NCBI GenBank assembly: GCA_002401495.1 | Contig: NVTG01000110.1 | Location: forward strand, 1-5,227 | Length of the DNA stretch: 5,227 nt | Origin: Candidatus Kaiserbacteria bacterium | GTDB taxonomy: Bacteria > Patescibacteria > Paceibacteria > UBA9973 > UBA2100 | Direction: 5' to 3' | Part shown: positions 1 through 5,227 of the stretch, one piece after another | Position numbering within the stretch: the first letter of the stretch is position 1 | Layout: the number at the start of each line of letters is the position of its first letter | Notes under the pieces: model-generated | Database searches by the model: none | What the model saw: the letters and a program-made list of their open reading frames with translations, nothing else | What the model was told of the DNA's origin: nothing | Made by a program: the position numbers and the translations under genes

Positions 1-2214
1 AAATAAATGTTTCAGTTGGCGTCTAAAGGATTTTAGATCGATTTTGTATTGAACCAAAGCGTGTGTATTGGGTTGGAATCTCCAGGTTTCTTGATAGGCA
101 TCGGGATCTTTAACATATTTGCTGATTCCCATGGTTTTTAGCGCAGCCTTTTCAATTTCGCTCTCGATTTGTTCAAACTCAGAGCTTTCATCACCTTGAA
201 CGCGTATGCTCACCAGATCTTTTTTCTCTTCTTTGTCGCCCTGCCTTTGTTCGACAATAGTTACTTCTTGAAACTCATCCGTTTTAAAGGTTTTAAGCCT
301 TTCCGTCAGCAATTGAACCAGTTGTTTTTTAACTTTGCTCGGAGAACTCGCGCTCTCGGGGATGTAGAGATTGATTTTTGCAAAGCGATTGCCATGGTAT
401 CTGCGACCATCTTTCCAAATTTCACCGACCCATGTCGTCACGACAGAGACTTGCGACTTTGGCAGGCTGAGAGCGAATTCTTCGAGCGCTTTAATTTTTT
501 CATAAGTGAAATCGAGCGACTCGCTCTTTTTAAGAATGGGATAGATGGCCACTCGTTGTGAGCTGACACGAAGTTTGAAGTCGTGTTTGAGTTTCTCTTT
601 GGCAATGTAAATTGAGAGGGCAAAGACACCGCCTATCACAATAAGAGCTAGGTAGCGAAAACGCAGAGTCGATGCCAGTAGCCGCCGGTAGCCGCGTTGG
701 ATTTTTGCAAAAGAGGATTCGATGCGCGATTGCCGTGCTTTTTTTGCGAAATGGGCGAGGTGATTTGGCAAAATGAAAAATGATTCGATCCAAGAAAATA
801 AAAGAGCTGCGATAATAACGATCGGAATGGCGCGAAGAACAATCGCCATTTCAGACTTAATAATAAGGATCGGTAAAAAGGCGACTATGGTTGTGAGTAC
901 CGTGCCGGTGACCGGAACGATCAAGGCGCGGACCGACTGAATGGCTGAATCGCGTGGAGTCATGCCACTAGAGAGATTTTCGACGTATCTCTCTGAAACG
1001 ATGATCGCGTCATCGACCAAAATTCCAAGCACTAAAATGAGTCCGATGATTGAAATTAAATCGATGTCGATTCCGAGGTATGAAAGAATCAACATTGTGC
1101 CTAGGTATGCAATCGGCAGGCCTGCGAGGGTCATTATCGCTGAACGCCAATTCAAGAAGATGATCAGTAGAAGAAAAACAAAGGCGATGCCAAACATTGC
1201 GTTGTTACGCAAAACATCGAGTTGTTTAATAATAAATTGTGGCCCATCAGAAACTGCACCAACGCTGAGAGGTTCTGGCAGAGTCTTGTTAAAAACAACT
1301 AATTTTTTTTCAAAGATCTCTTTCAGGTCAATCGAATCGGAGCTGCGATCTTTAAGTAACAACACGCCAACGGATTCATCGCCATTGTAGTGAAAGATAT
1401 TAGCTTTGGCGGTGAGTTTATAACTGACTTGGGCGACATCTCCAAGCGTGACGACAGAGCCAATGCGGTTGCCGGCCAGAGGTAATTTCTCGAGGCCTTT
1501 AGGAGTTCGTTGGATTTTTTTGATTTCAAAATTCAACGTGCTCTCGTCTTTTGAGAGCTGACCGATTGGTTTCATTTGAAAGACTTGGGCAAGGAATGAT
1601 CTCGCTTGATCGAGCGAAACATCGTATTTTTCAAGTTTTGCAGCGTCGAATTCGATGTAGAGATCGCGAGGGCGAATTTCTGGATCGACAAGAACAATGC
1701 CGTCGATCTTGCCCATGGTTTTTGAGAAGCGTCTAATGTGTTTGCGATGCTCGACATTTTCTTCATCAAAGTTTTGGAATGCCAGCCAAGTGAAGAAGAC
1801 CTGATCTCTGCGTGAGCGTTTCACATTGGTGTATCTGACCGCCTCAGGTAAGCGCGGCCTGAGCGAGTCGATTTGCGATTTTACGTGTTCGACCATTTCA
1901 CTCATGCGATCAAATGATGCTTTGAAGTAGAGTGTCAGGGCTAAACTTCCGTTACGGCTATTCGAAGTCATTTTCTCGACTCCGGGCAGGCCTTTGAGAG
2001 TTTCTTCGATCGGAAAAGCGATGAACTCTTCAACTTCTTCTGGTGAAGCACCGGGCGCTGAGATCTCGATGTCAATTTTCTGGTACTCAAACGGTGGTAC
2101 CAGGTCTCGTTTCATATTAAAAAATACCAGCAGACCCGCGATGCAAACAAAACCAGAAATTAAATTAACTAGAAATGATCTGTCGACAAAGTAGCCGGCT
2201 ATTTTTTCAATCAT
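1..2214 (-). CDS. RND-family efflux transporter, inner-membrane pump subunit (partial, C-terminus beyond left edge)
   Basis: The minus strand is open for 738 codons from an ATG at 2214 to the window edge with no stop. The protein looks like an AcrB/HAE-type proton-driven exporter, whose family is usually about 1,030 residues, so roughly 300 are missing. TM1 lies at about residues 14-33. A large periplasmic porter region follows (about 34-335), with the family signatures PGASPEEVE (54-62) and LGDVAQV (257-263). TM2-TM6 occupy about 338-482, TM7 about 519-537, and the second periplasmic loop then begins. TM4 contains GILVDDAIIVSE (397-408). Asp401 and Asp402 correspond to the proton-relay aspartates of AcrB. 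The start is supported by AAAGGA 10 nt upstream and an 8-nt overlap with the preceding gene. No membrane-fusion adaptor gene is visible; it may lie beyond the left edge. The substrate cannot be predicted; the TM4 motif favours HAE-type organic-compound export over the heavy-metal branch. Confidence 0.95.
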   Translation of the reverse strand, partial: MIEKIAGYFVDRSFLVNLISGFVCIAGLLVFFNMKRDLVPPFEYQKIDIEISAPGASPEEVEEFIAFPIEETLKGLPGVEKMTSNSRNGSLALTLYFKASFDRMSEMVEHVKSQIDSLRPRLPEAVRYTNVKRSRRDQVFFTWLAFQNFDEENVEHRKHIRRFSKTMGKIDGIVLVDPEIRPRDLYIEFDAAKLEKYDVSLDQARSFLAQVFQMKPIGQLSKDESTLNFEIKKIQRTPKGLEKLPLAGNRIGSVVTLGDVAQVSYKLTAKANIFHYNGDESVGVLLLKDRSSDSIDLKEIFEKKLVVFNKTLPEPLSVGAVSDGPQFIIKQLDVLRNNAMFGIAFVFLLLIIFLNWRSAIMTLAGLPIAYLGTMLILSYLGIDIDLISIIGLILVLGILVDDAIIVSERYVENLSSGMTPRDSAIQSVRALIVPVTGTVLTTIVAFLPILIIKSEMAIVLRAIPIVIIAALLFSWIESFFILPNHLAHFAKKARQSRIESSFAKIQRGYRRLLASTLRFRYLALIVIGGVFALSIYIAKEKLKHDFKLRVSSQRVAIYPILKKSESLDFTYEKIKALEEFALSLPKSQVSVVTTWVGEIWKDGRRYHGNRFAKINLYIPESASSPSKVKKQLVQLLTERLKTFKTDEFQEVTIVEQRQGDKEEKKDLVSIRVQGDESSEFEQIESEIEKAALKTMGISKYVKDPDAYQETWRFQPNTHALVQYKIDLKSFRRQLKHLF

Positions 2215-3139
2215 CGGAACGCTTTCCTTTGCGATCGATTTTGCCGTTTACCAAGGCGATTTTGATCGAAATCGCATCTTTGTCAGCAGAGCTATTAAAC
2301 TCGTCGATGATGCCGTTGACCACCGAAAGGTCATAGCGGTATTTCACATTTTTACTTGGCCTGATTGAAACCGACCCATTGGTGATACTGGCACTGACTG
2401 AAAAATTTGGACGTTTTAATTTCAGCCGACCGTTAGGACCTTGAAGATGGACTTTCATGCCCTTTGGAATTTTAACATCACATTTACTTGCAGCGGCCGA
2501 ACCAAAATCAAAAATGATTTCGTGTCCGCTCTCGCGCATAAAAGACTGAGAGCCGAGGTTCTGTGATTCGCAGTCCCAAGAAAGTGTTGCGCCTTCTGAA
2601 TTTTCTAATTCGAACTTTCCGTTGGTAAAATCAAAGCGGATGCTATCGAACTCTTTCAGGTCGATCGATTTACGGCCCTCATGTTTGGACTTTGAGAAAC
2701 CGTCTGAGATGGTGGTTGAGCCGATTTGAAAGGTACCATCCATTTCATTGATGTCGATCATGCCACCAAGAATTGAGACATGGCCGCTTCTTTCATCAAT
2801 TTCTATAATCGGACTGAGGTTGTAAAAGATGAGAATTGCAAGAATGACAAATAAAGTACAGAGGCCGAGTATGCCTAAGACAAACCATTTAAAAACTCCC
2901 GTTTTTGGCGGAGAGACCGGACGAAGACCGCGCTCTAGTAAATAGCGGTTGGCGACCATCTGTGGAGCACCGAGTGAGGCTAGAATTTGGTCAACATTGG
3001 CGTTTGGGTCGTTGTCGATTGCAGATAATATATGGCTTTTGATCTCCATAATGATTTCAGCTTTTTCACTGGTCGCGATCGCACCGAGGGCCCTTTCTAG
3101 CTGTGAGAGATATTCTTCCATTTTAGCATTTATTTTCAT
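2207..3139 (-). CDS. HAAS-like / DUF4097-like single-pass membrane protein, probable partner of the PadR regulator
   Basis: This is a 310-residue protein. Residues 1-70 are helical and resemble the HAAS domain (DUF1700 family, HTH-associated alpha-helical signalling), with MEEYLSQLERAL (7-18), EIKSHI (32-37) and a LGAP turn (56-59). A single transmembrane helix spans about 83-106. The rest is a beta-rich domain that should be outside the cytoplasmic membrane. It carries repeated NG-centred turns at 173, 236, 254, 275 and 298, the style of DUF4097 adhesin-like beta-solenoids. Cys190 and Cys220 lie in this domain and could form a disulfide. The start is well supported: ATG at 3139 has AAAGG 7 nt upstream and overlaps the PadR stop as ATGA. 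In known PadR/HAAS pairs the HAAS protein is thought to modulate the repressor. By inference, the outer domain senses an envelope signal and the helical domain passes it to PadR. No catalytic residues are visible. Domain calls rest on pattern recognition, not a profile search. Confidence 0.85.
   Translation of the reverse strand: MKINAKMEEYLSQLERALGAIATSEKAEIIMEIKSHILSAIDNDPNANVDQILASLGAPQMVANRYLLERGLRPVSPPKTGVFKWFVLGILGLCTLFVILAILIFYNLSPIIEIDERSGHVSILGGMIDINEMDGTFQIGSTTISDGFSKSKHEGRKSIDLKEFDSIRFDFTNGKFELENSEGATLSWDCESQNLGSQSFMRESGHEIIFDFGSAAASKCDVKIPKGMKVHLQGPNGRLKLKRPNFSVSASITNGSVSIRPSKNVKYRYDLSVVNGIIDEFNSSADKDAISIKIALVNGKIDRKGKRSDD
2225..2230 (-). promoter_or_regulatory. Ribosome binding site of the RND gene
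   Basis: AAAGGA on the minus strand ends 10 nt before the ATG at 2214. It lies inside the last codons of the HAAS-like gene, as expected for an internal gene of an operon. It supports this start, although the 8-nt overlap also allows translational coupling. Confidence 0.6.
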
Positions 3140-3630
3140 TTTATTACCTTTGTTAATTTAACCATCGTCGTTGAATCTTGTTTGTGAATGACCTTTAAGC
3201 TACGTGTCTGAGGTGCTTTATTAGCTGTTTTTGTAGGTGTTTTTTCGATGTTCTTCAGCTCGCTGAAAACGTCGAATAGTCGGCTGAATTCGCAGTCCAT
3301 ACTTGTGAAAGTTTTTCGTCCCAACTCGCTGAGCGAGTAGTATTTGCGCGGGTGACCTTTGCTATTTTCGATTTCCCAGATGGCCTTTAAAAGGCCATCT
3401 GCCGTCATGCGGTTTAATAGTGGGTAGAGAGTGCCTTCCTTGACTTCAAGGTCTTGTTGCTTGAGCAGACTTAAGACGTCGAAGCCGTAAAGTCTACCGT
3501 GTTTGGAAATCAGCGCAAGCAGGCAGAGCTCGAGGTAGCCTTTGCGGATTTGAGTCCGCCAATTGGCTATACGGGGAGATATAGGTGGTTTAAAGGGAGA
3601 TTTGATCGCTGACCTCTTGCATGACCACAT
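3136..3630 (-). CDS. PadR-family winged helix-turn-helix transcriptional regulator
   Basis: From the ATG at 3630 the protein has 164 residues. The core matches PadR N-terminal domains. It has a leading W-R-x-Q-x-R-K-G-Y-L-E-L segment (24-35), the LYGFDVLSLL helix (47-56), EGTLYPLLNRM (65-75, recognition helix) and G-H-P-R-K-Y-Y-S-L (92-100, the wing). A short helical stretch follows, then a Lys/Thr-rich tail. PadR proteins are mostly repressors of adjacent transporter or stress genes and act as dimers. This one is first in the operon and overlaps the HAAS-like gene by ATGA, so it probably controls itself, the HAAS protein and the RND pump. The start is uncertain. A TTG at 3681 would give 181 residues but lacks a visible ribosome site. 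The ATG at 3630 is the only standard start nearer the domain, and its own ribosome site is weak. AAGAGG at 3613-3618 sits 6 nt before an in-frame ATC. The coding sequence contains a perfect 25-nt inverted repeat at 3377-3401. Confidence 0.9.
   Translation of the reverse strand: MWSCKRSAIKSPFKPPISPRIANWRTQIRKGYLELCLLALISKHGRLYGFDVLSLLKQQDLEVKEGTLYPLLNRMTADGLLKAIWEIENSKGHPRKYYSLSELGRKTFTSMDCEFSRLFDVFSELKNIEKTPTKTANKAPQTRSLKVIHKQDSTTMVKLTKVIK
3147..3151 (-). promoter_or_regulatory. Ribosome binding site of the HAAS-like gene
   Basis: AAAGG on the minus strand is separated by 7 nt from the ATG at 3139. It decides in favour of this ATG over the in-frame Met at residue 7. Confidence 0.75.
3377..3401. 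repeat. Perfect 12+1+12 nt inverted repeat inside the PadR gene
   Basis: The arm CAGATGGCCTTT (3377-3388), a central A, and the exact reverse-complement arm (3390-3401) form a 25-nt near-palindrome. In RNA it could fold as a 10-bp stem with a 5-nt loop. It encodes the D-G-L-L-K-A-I-W part of the PadR winged helix, so coding constraint contributes. No T-run follows on either strand, so it is not an intrinsic terminator. Confidence 0.85.
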
Positions 3631-3648
3631 ACATAGTATACCTAGGTA
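3629..3648. promoter_or_regulatory. Candidate operator: adjacent small palindromes at the PadR start
   Basis: TACCTAGGTA (3639-3648) is a perfect 10-nt palindrome. It abuts ATAC-N3-GTAT (3629-3639), another inverted repeat, and together they cover the -10-like TATACT and the first bases of the PadR ATG. PadR repressors bind dyad sites in their own promoters, so this is a reasonable autoregulatory operator candidate. The site lacks the ATGT-N8-ACAT form described for some PadR proteins, and each dyad is short enough to occur by chance. Confidence 0.35.
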
Positions 3649-3734
3649 GTCAGTGACAAAGCCCGATGCGTCGTAAATCAAGCTGTTGTAAGTATTCAGA
3701 TGCTAAAGCTTCTTCTTTCATTGAAAATATCGGC
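3631..3734. promoter_or_regulatory. Divergent intergenic region between PadR operon and PLP enzyme gene
   Basis: These 104 nt must drive both the minus-strand operon and the plus-strand enzyme unless either promoter lies inside a gene. On the minus strand TATACT (3640 to 3635) resembles a -10 box, but no good -35 box lies 16-18 nt away and it sits very close to the ATG at 3630. On the plus strand GTGACA (3653-3658) followed 15 nt later by TAAATC is only a weak match. No strong sigma-70 promoter could be called in either direction. Confidence 0.5.
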
Positions 3735-4904
3735 ATGAAACACAAGACAAAATACAAATTCGATACCCAATTGATCCACGAAGGTGAAGAGCAGGCCCAA
3801 GCCGGACGTTCCGTTATCGCTCCGATCTATCGCAGCTCGACCTACGAGATGGATGGCGAGAGCATTTACCACGAGATATTATACGGACGATTAAATAACT
3901 CTCCTGCGCACAAAGCTTTACATCAAAAACTCGCCCGCTTGGAAGCGGCGGAGGACGCGTTGACTTTTGCTAGCGGCATGGCAGCGATCACTATGGCTTT
4001 GCTTTCGGTGCTCCGCCCGGGTGATCATATTATCGCGCAAAAATGTGTTTACGGCGGCACTTATGGATTTTTGTTAGATGAGGCAGAGGCTCTTGGCATT
4101 GAAGTCTCTTGGGCGGATATGGAGTCTCCAGATAGTTGGGAGTCGCTAATCAAAGATAATACTAAGATGTTTTATCTCGAGTCGATGTCAAATCCGTTAC
4201 TACAGGTGCCGGACTTCGATACGGTTGTGCAGTTCGCAAAAAAACACAGCTTAAAGACGATGATCGACAATACGTTCGCGTCGCCCTATTGTTTTCGGCC
4301 GATCGAGCACGGCATCGATATCGTCGTGCACAGTGCGACTAAGTATATCAATGGACACACTGATGTGATTGCCGGTTGTGTGATGGGTACAAAAGCGTCC
4401 ATCGACCAAATGAAAAAGAAGCTCTCACATTTTGGCGGCTGTCTGGATCCGCAAGCTTGCTACCTTTTAAATCGTGGTTTGAAAACTTTGTCGGTGCGCA
4501 TGGACAGGCAAAATGCAAATGCCTTAAAACTGGCGCAGTTTCTGGATGCTCATAAACTAGTAGGACGAGTCAATTATCCGGGGCTGCCAGAGAACCAGTT
4601 TCATGCAAATGCTAGTAAGTATTTCAGTAATGGCTTTGGAGGTATGCTGAGCTTTGAGCTTGAAAGTAAGGAAGTCGCTAAAAAACTGATTGCTGCCTTA
4701 CAAATTCCTGCCGAGGCACCGAGCCTCGGAGGAGTGGAAAGTCTAGTGATTTTGCCGTGTGAAAGTTCACACGTAGGGCAAAGTAAAAGTGATCTCGAGG
4801 CCATGGGCTTGAAAGACTCGTTGGTTCGCGTCTCCGTAGGGATTGAATCCATTGGTGACTTGATCGATGATTTTACTCAGGCCTTAGATAGACAAACTAG
4901 TTGA
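3735..4904 (+). CDS. PLP-dependent trans-sulfuration family enzyme (Cys/Met metabolism)
   Basis: The 389-residue product has the full architecture of the Cys/Met metabolism PLP family (cystathionine gamma-synthase, cystathionine lyases, methionine gamma-lyase, O-acetylhomoserine sulfhydrylase). These cytoplasmic tetramers process sulfur amino acids. Lys203 in SATKYINGHTD is the Schiff-base lysine and Asp178 (DNTFASP) should contact the PLP ring nitrogen. Ser200, Thr202, Gly81 and Met82 fall in the phosphate-binding positions. Tyr50/Arg52 (YGR) and Tyr106 (VYGGT) match the active-site tyrosines and arginine. Arg365 in LVRVSVGIES should bind the substrate carboxylate. Position 108 is Gly where methionine gamma-lyases have Cys, which argues against that activity. 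The exact reaction is unresolved. The ATG at 3735 was chosen because it gives the usual family length and N-terminus; an ATG at 3666 would add 23 residues unlike the family. Neither start has a clear Shine-Dalgarno site. The gene diverges from PadR and its end overlaps the XRE gene by 8 nt. Confidence 0.95.
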   Translation: MKHKTKYKFDTQLIHEGEEQAQAGRSVIAPIYRSSTYEMDGESIYHEILYGRLNNSPAHKALHQKLARLEAAEDALTFASGMAAITMALLSVLRPGDHIIAQKCVYGGTYGFLLDEAEALGIEVSWADMESPDSWESLIKDNTKMFYLESMSNPLLQVPDFDTVVQFAKKHSLKTMIDNTFASPYCFRPIEHGIDIVVHSATKYINGHTDVIAGCVMGTKASIDQMKKKLSHFGGCLDPQACYLLNRGLKTLSVRMDRQNANALKLAQFLDAHKLVGRVNYPGLPENQFHANASKYFSNGFGGMLSFELESKEVAKKLIAALQIPAEAPSLGGVESLVILPCESSHVGQSKSDLEAMGLKDSLVRVSVGIESIGDLIDDFTQALDRQTS

Positions 4905-5163
4905 GCCCGGCACCCCTGTGCACGCGCTTACGGTAGGCATTGACGATTTCGTCAACGAATTTTTCGGCCTTCACTCCATAGAGGGCAGACAGTGGTTGAA
5001 TGTGTTTTGCAGGCAGAGAAACCAGTCCTCGCTCTAAGTTGCTAATAAACTGCGCCGTGGTGAAGCCAAATTCTTTTGCCACTTGGCCCTGCGTGAGTCC
5101 CGCTTTTTCACGAGCTCCTTTGAGGAACATTCCAATTTCTACGTACTCGGTTTCTTTTTTCAT
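4897..5163 (-). CDS. Small XRE/Cro-type helix-turn-helix DNA-binding protein
   Basis: This 88-residue protein is almost entirely one XRE (HTH_3-like) domain. Helix 1 covers about 8-20 (IGMFLKGAREKAG). The GLTQGQVAKEFG segment (22-33) holds helix 2. TAQFISNLERG (36-46) is the recognition helix with the typical S-x-x-E-R-G ending. Helices 4 and 5 cover PAKHIQPLSALYGV and the following residues. The tail from about 65 is basic and probably helical; no ligand, protease or enzymatic domain is attached. It should bind DNA as a dimer. The start is well supported by GGAG 6 nt before the ATG at 5163. It has no obvious operon partner, antitoxin-toxin pair or phage neighbour in the window. An inverted repeat in its leader (5183-5197) suggests autoregulation, by inference. 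Its 3' end overlaps the PLP enzyme gene tail-to-tail. Confidence 0.9.
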   Translation of the reverse strand: MKKETEYVEIGMFLKGAREKAGLTQGQVAKEFGFTTAQFISNLERGLVSLPAKHIQPLSALYGVKAEKFVDEIVNAYRKRVHRGAGLN

Positions 5164-5169
5164 TTTGAT

Positions 5170-5173
5170 CTCC
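5170..5173 (-). promoter_or_regulatory. Ribosome binding site of the XRE gene
   Basis: GGAG (within CTGGAG) on the minus strand lies 6 nt before the ATG at 5163, close to the ideal position. It fixes the start of the small regulator. Confidence 0.8.
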
Positions 5174-5182
5174 AGAAAATAA

Positions 5183-5197
5183 CTTCCGACATGGAAG
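5183..5197. repeat. Inverted repeat in the XRE gene leader (candidate operator)
   Basis: CTTCC-GACAT-GGAAG has perfect 5-nt arms around a 5-nt spacer and lies 20 nt upstream of the XRE ATG. Its size and position suit a dimeric XRE repressor site controlling its own gene. Arms of this length are common by chance, so the call rests mainly on location. Confidence 0.4.
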
Positions 5198-5213
5198 CAA
5201 TCAATTTGCAGGC

Positions 5214-5219
5214 TTTATA
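5214..5219 (-). promoter_or_regulatory. Possible -10 element of the XRE gene
   Basis: TATAAA on the minus strand would start transcription near 5207, leaving a leader of about 44 nt that contains the inverted repeat and the ribosome site. Any -35 box would lie beyond the right window edge, so the promoter cannot be confirmed here. Confidence 0.3.
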
Positions 5220-5227
5220 GACGAGAT

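Noticed and set aside
514..530. GAGCGA-C-TCGCTC followed by a T-run, terminator-like on the plus strand
   Set aside because: The one-base centre leaves only about a 5-bp stem, and there is no plus-strand gene upstream to terminate.
941..1390. 149-codon open frame on the plus strand, and a similar 130-codon frame at 169-561
   Set aside because: Both lie antisense to the RND gene, whose minus-strand frame translates into a clear transporter throughout. Their products show no recognisable domain.
3075..3082. GCGATCGC octamer, like the cyanobacterial HIP1 element
   Set aside because: I noticed only this one copy, inside coding sequence, and the gene content does not point to a cyanobacterium.
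3324..3338. Inverted repeat ACTCGCT-G-AGCGAGT in the PadR gene
   Set aside because: It encodes the conserved Y-S-L-S-E-L stretch and similar AGCGAG/CTCGCT words recur through the window as codon usage. Noted only because it is 38 nt from the stronger repeat.
3631..3681. Longer PadR starting at TTG 3681
   Set aside because: It has no ribosome site, adds 17 residues outside the usual PadR domain and would use most of the divergent promoter region.
3666..3734. Longer PLP enzyme starting at ATG 3666
   Set aside because: The extra 23 residues do not look like the family N-terminus and no ribosome site precedes them.
4756..4773. Inverted repeat CGTGTGAA-AG-TTCACACG in the PLP enzyme gene
   Set aside because: Eight-nt arms with a short spacer are expected about once by chance in a window of this size, and it lies in coding sequence.
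5176..5204. Promoter TTGATT - 17 nt - TATTTT upstream of the XRE gene
   Set aside because: Spacing is ideal, but transcription would start near 5169 and leave the GGAG ribosome site (5170-5173) outside the transcript.

Overview
The window carries five protein-coding genes and almost no spare DNA. A three-gene minus-strand operon fills positions 1 to about 3630, a plus-strand PLP-dependent sulfur amino acid enzyme gene follows (3735-4904), and a small minus-strand XRE-type regulator closes the right side (4897-5163). The RND pump and the membrane protein with a large extracytoplasmic domain point to a Gram-negative bacterium. Base composition is moderate, and the compact layout and protein style would fit a Bdellovibrionota or deltaproteobacterium-like host. 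That placement is an impression from the sequences, not a proven assignment.

The operon reads right to left. First comes a PadR-family winged-helix repressor. Next is a 310-residue single-pass membrane protein with an N-terminal HAAS-like helical domain and a C-terminal DUF4097-like beta-repeat domain. Last is an RND efflux transporter of the AcrB/HAE type, cut by the left window edge after 738 residues. The genes overlap by 4 nt (ATGA) and 8 nt (ATGATTGA), so they are probably co-transcribed and translationally coupled. PadR/HAAS pairs are a known partnership in which the HAAS protein is thought to carry a signal for the PadR repressor. Here the pair is fused operonically to an RND pump, suggesting envelope-stress or ligand-sensing control of efflux.

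The PadR gene and the PLP enzyme gene diverge from a 104-nt gap that holds overlapping small palindromes next to the PadR start. The PLP enzyme (Cys/Met metabolism family) has a complete active site, but its exact reaction cannot be fixed from sequence. Its end overlaps the end of the XRE gene by 8 nt in a tail-to-tail arrangement.

The most notable items are the PadR-HAAS/DUF4097-RND operon and a perfect 12+1+12 inverted repeat inside the PadR coding sequence. Others are the uncertain PadR translation start, with a strong Shine-Dalgarno-like site downstream of its only usable ATG, and an inverted repeat in the leader of the XRE gene. No RNA genes, CRISPR arrays, insertion sequences or convincing intrinsic terminators were seen.
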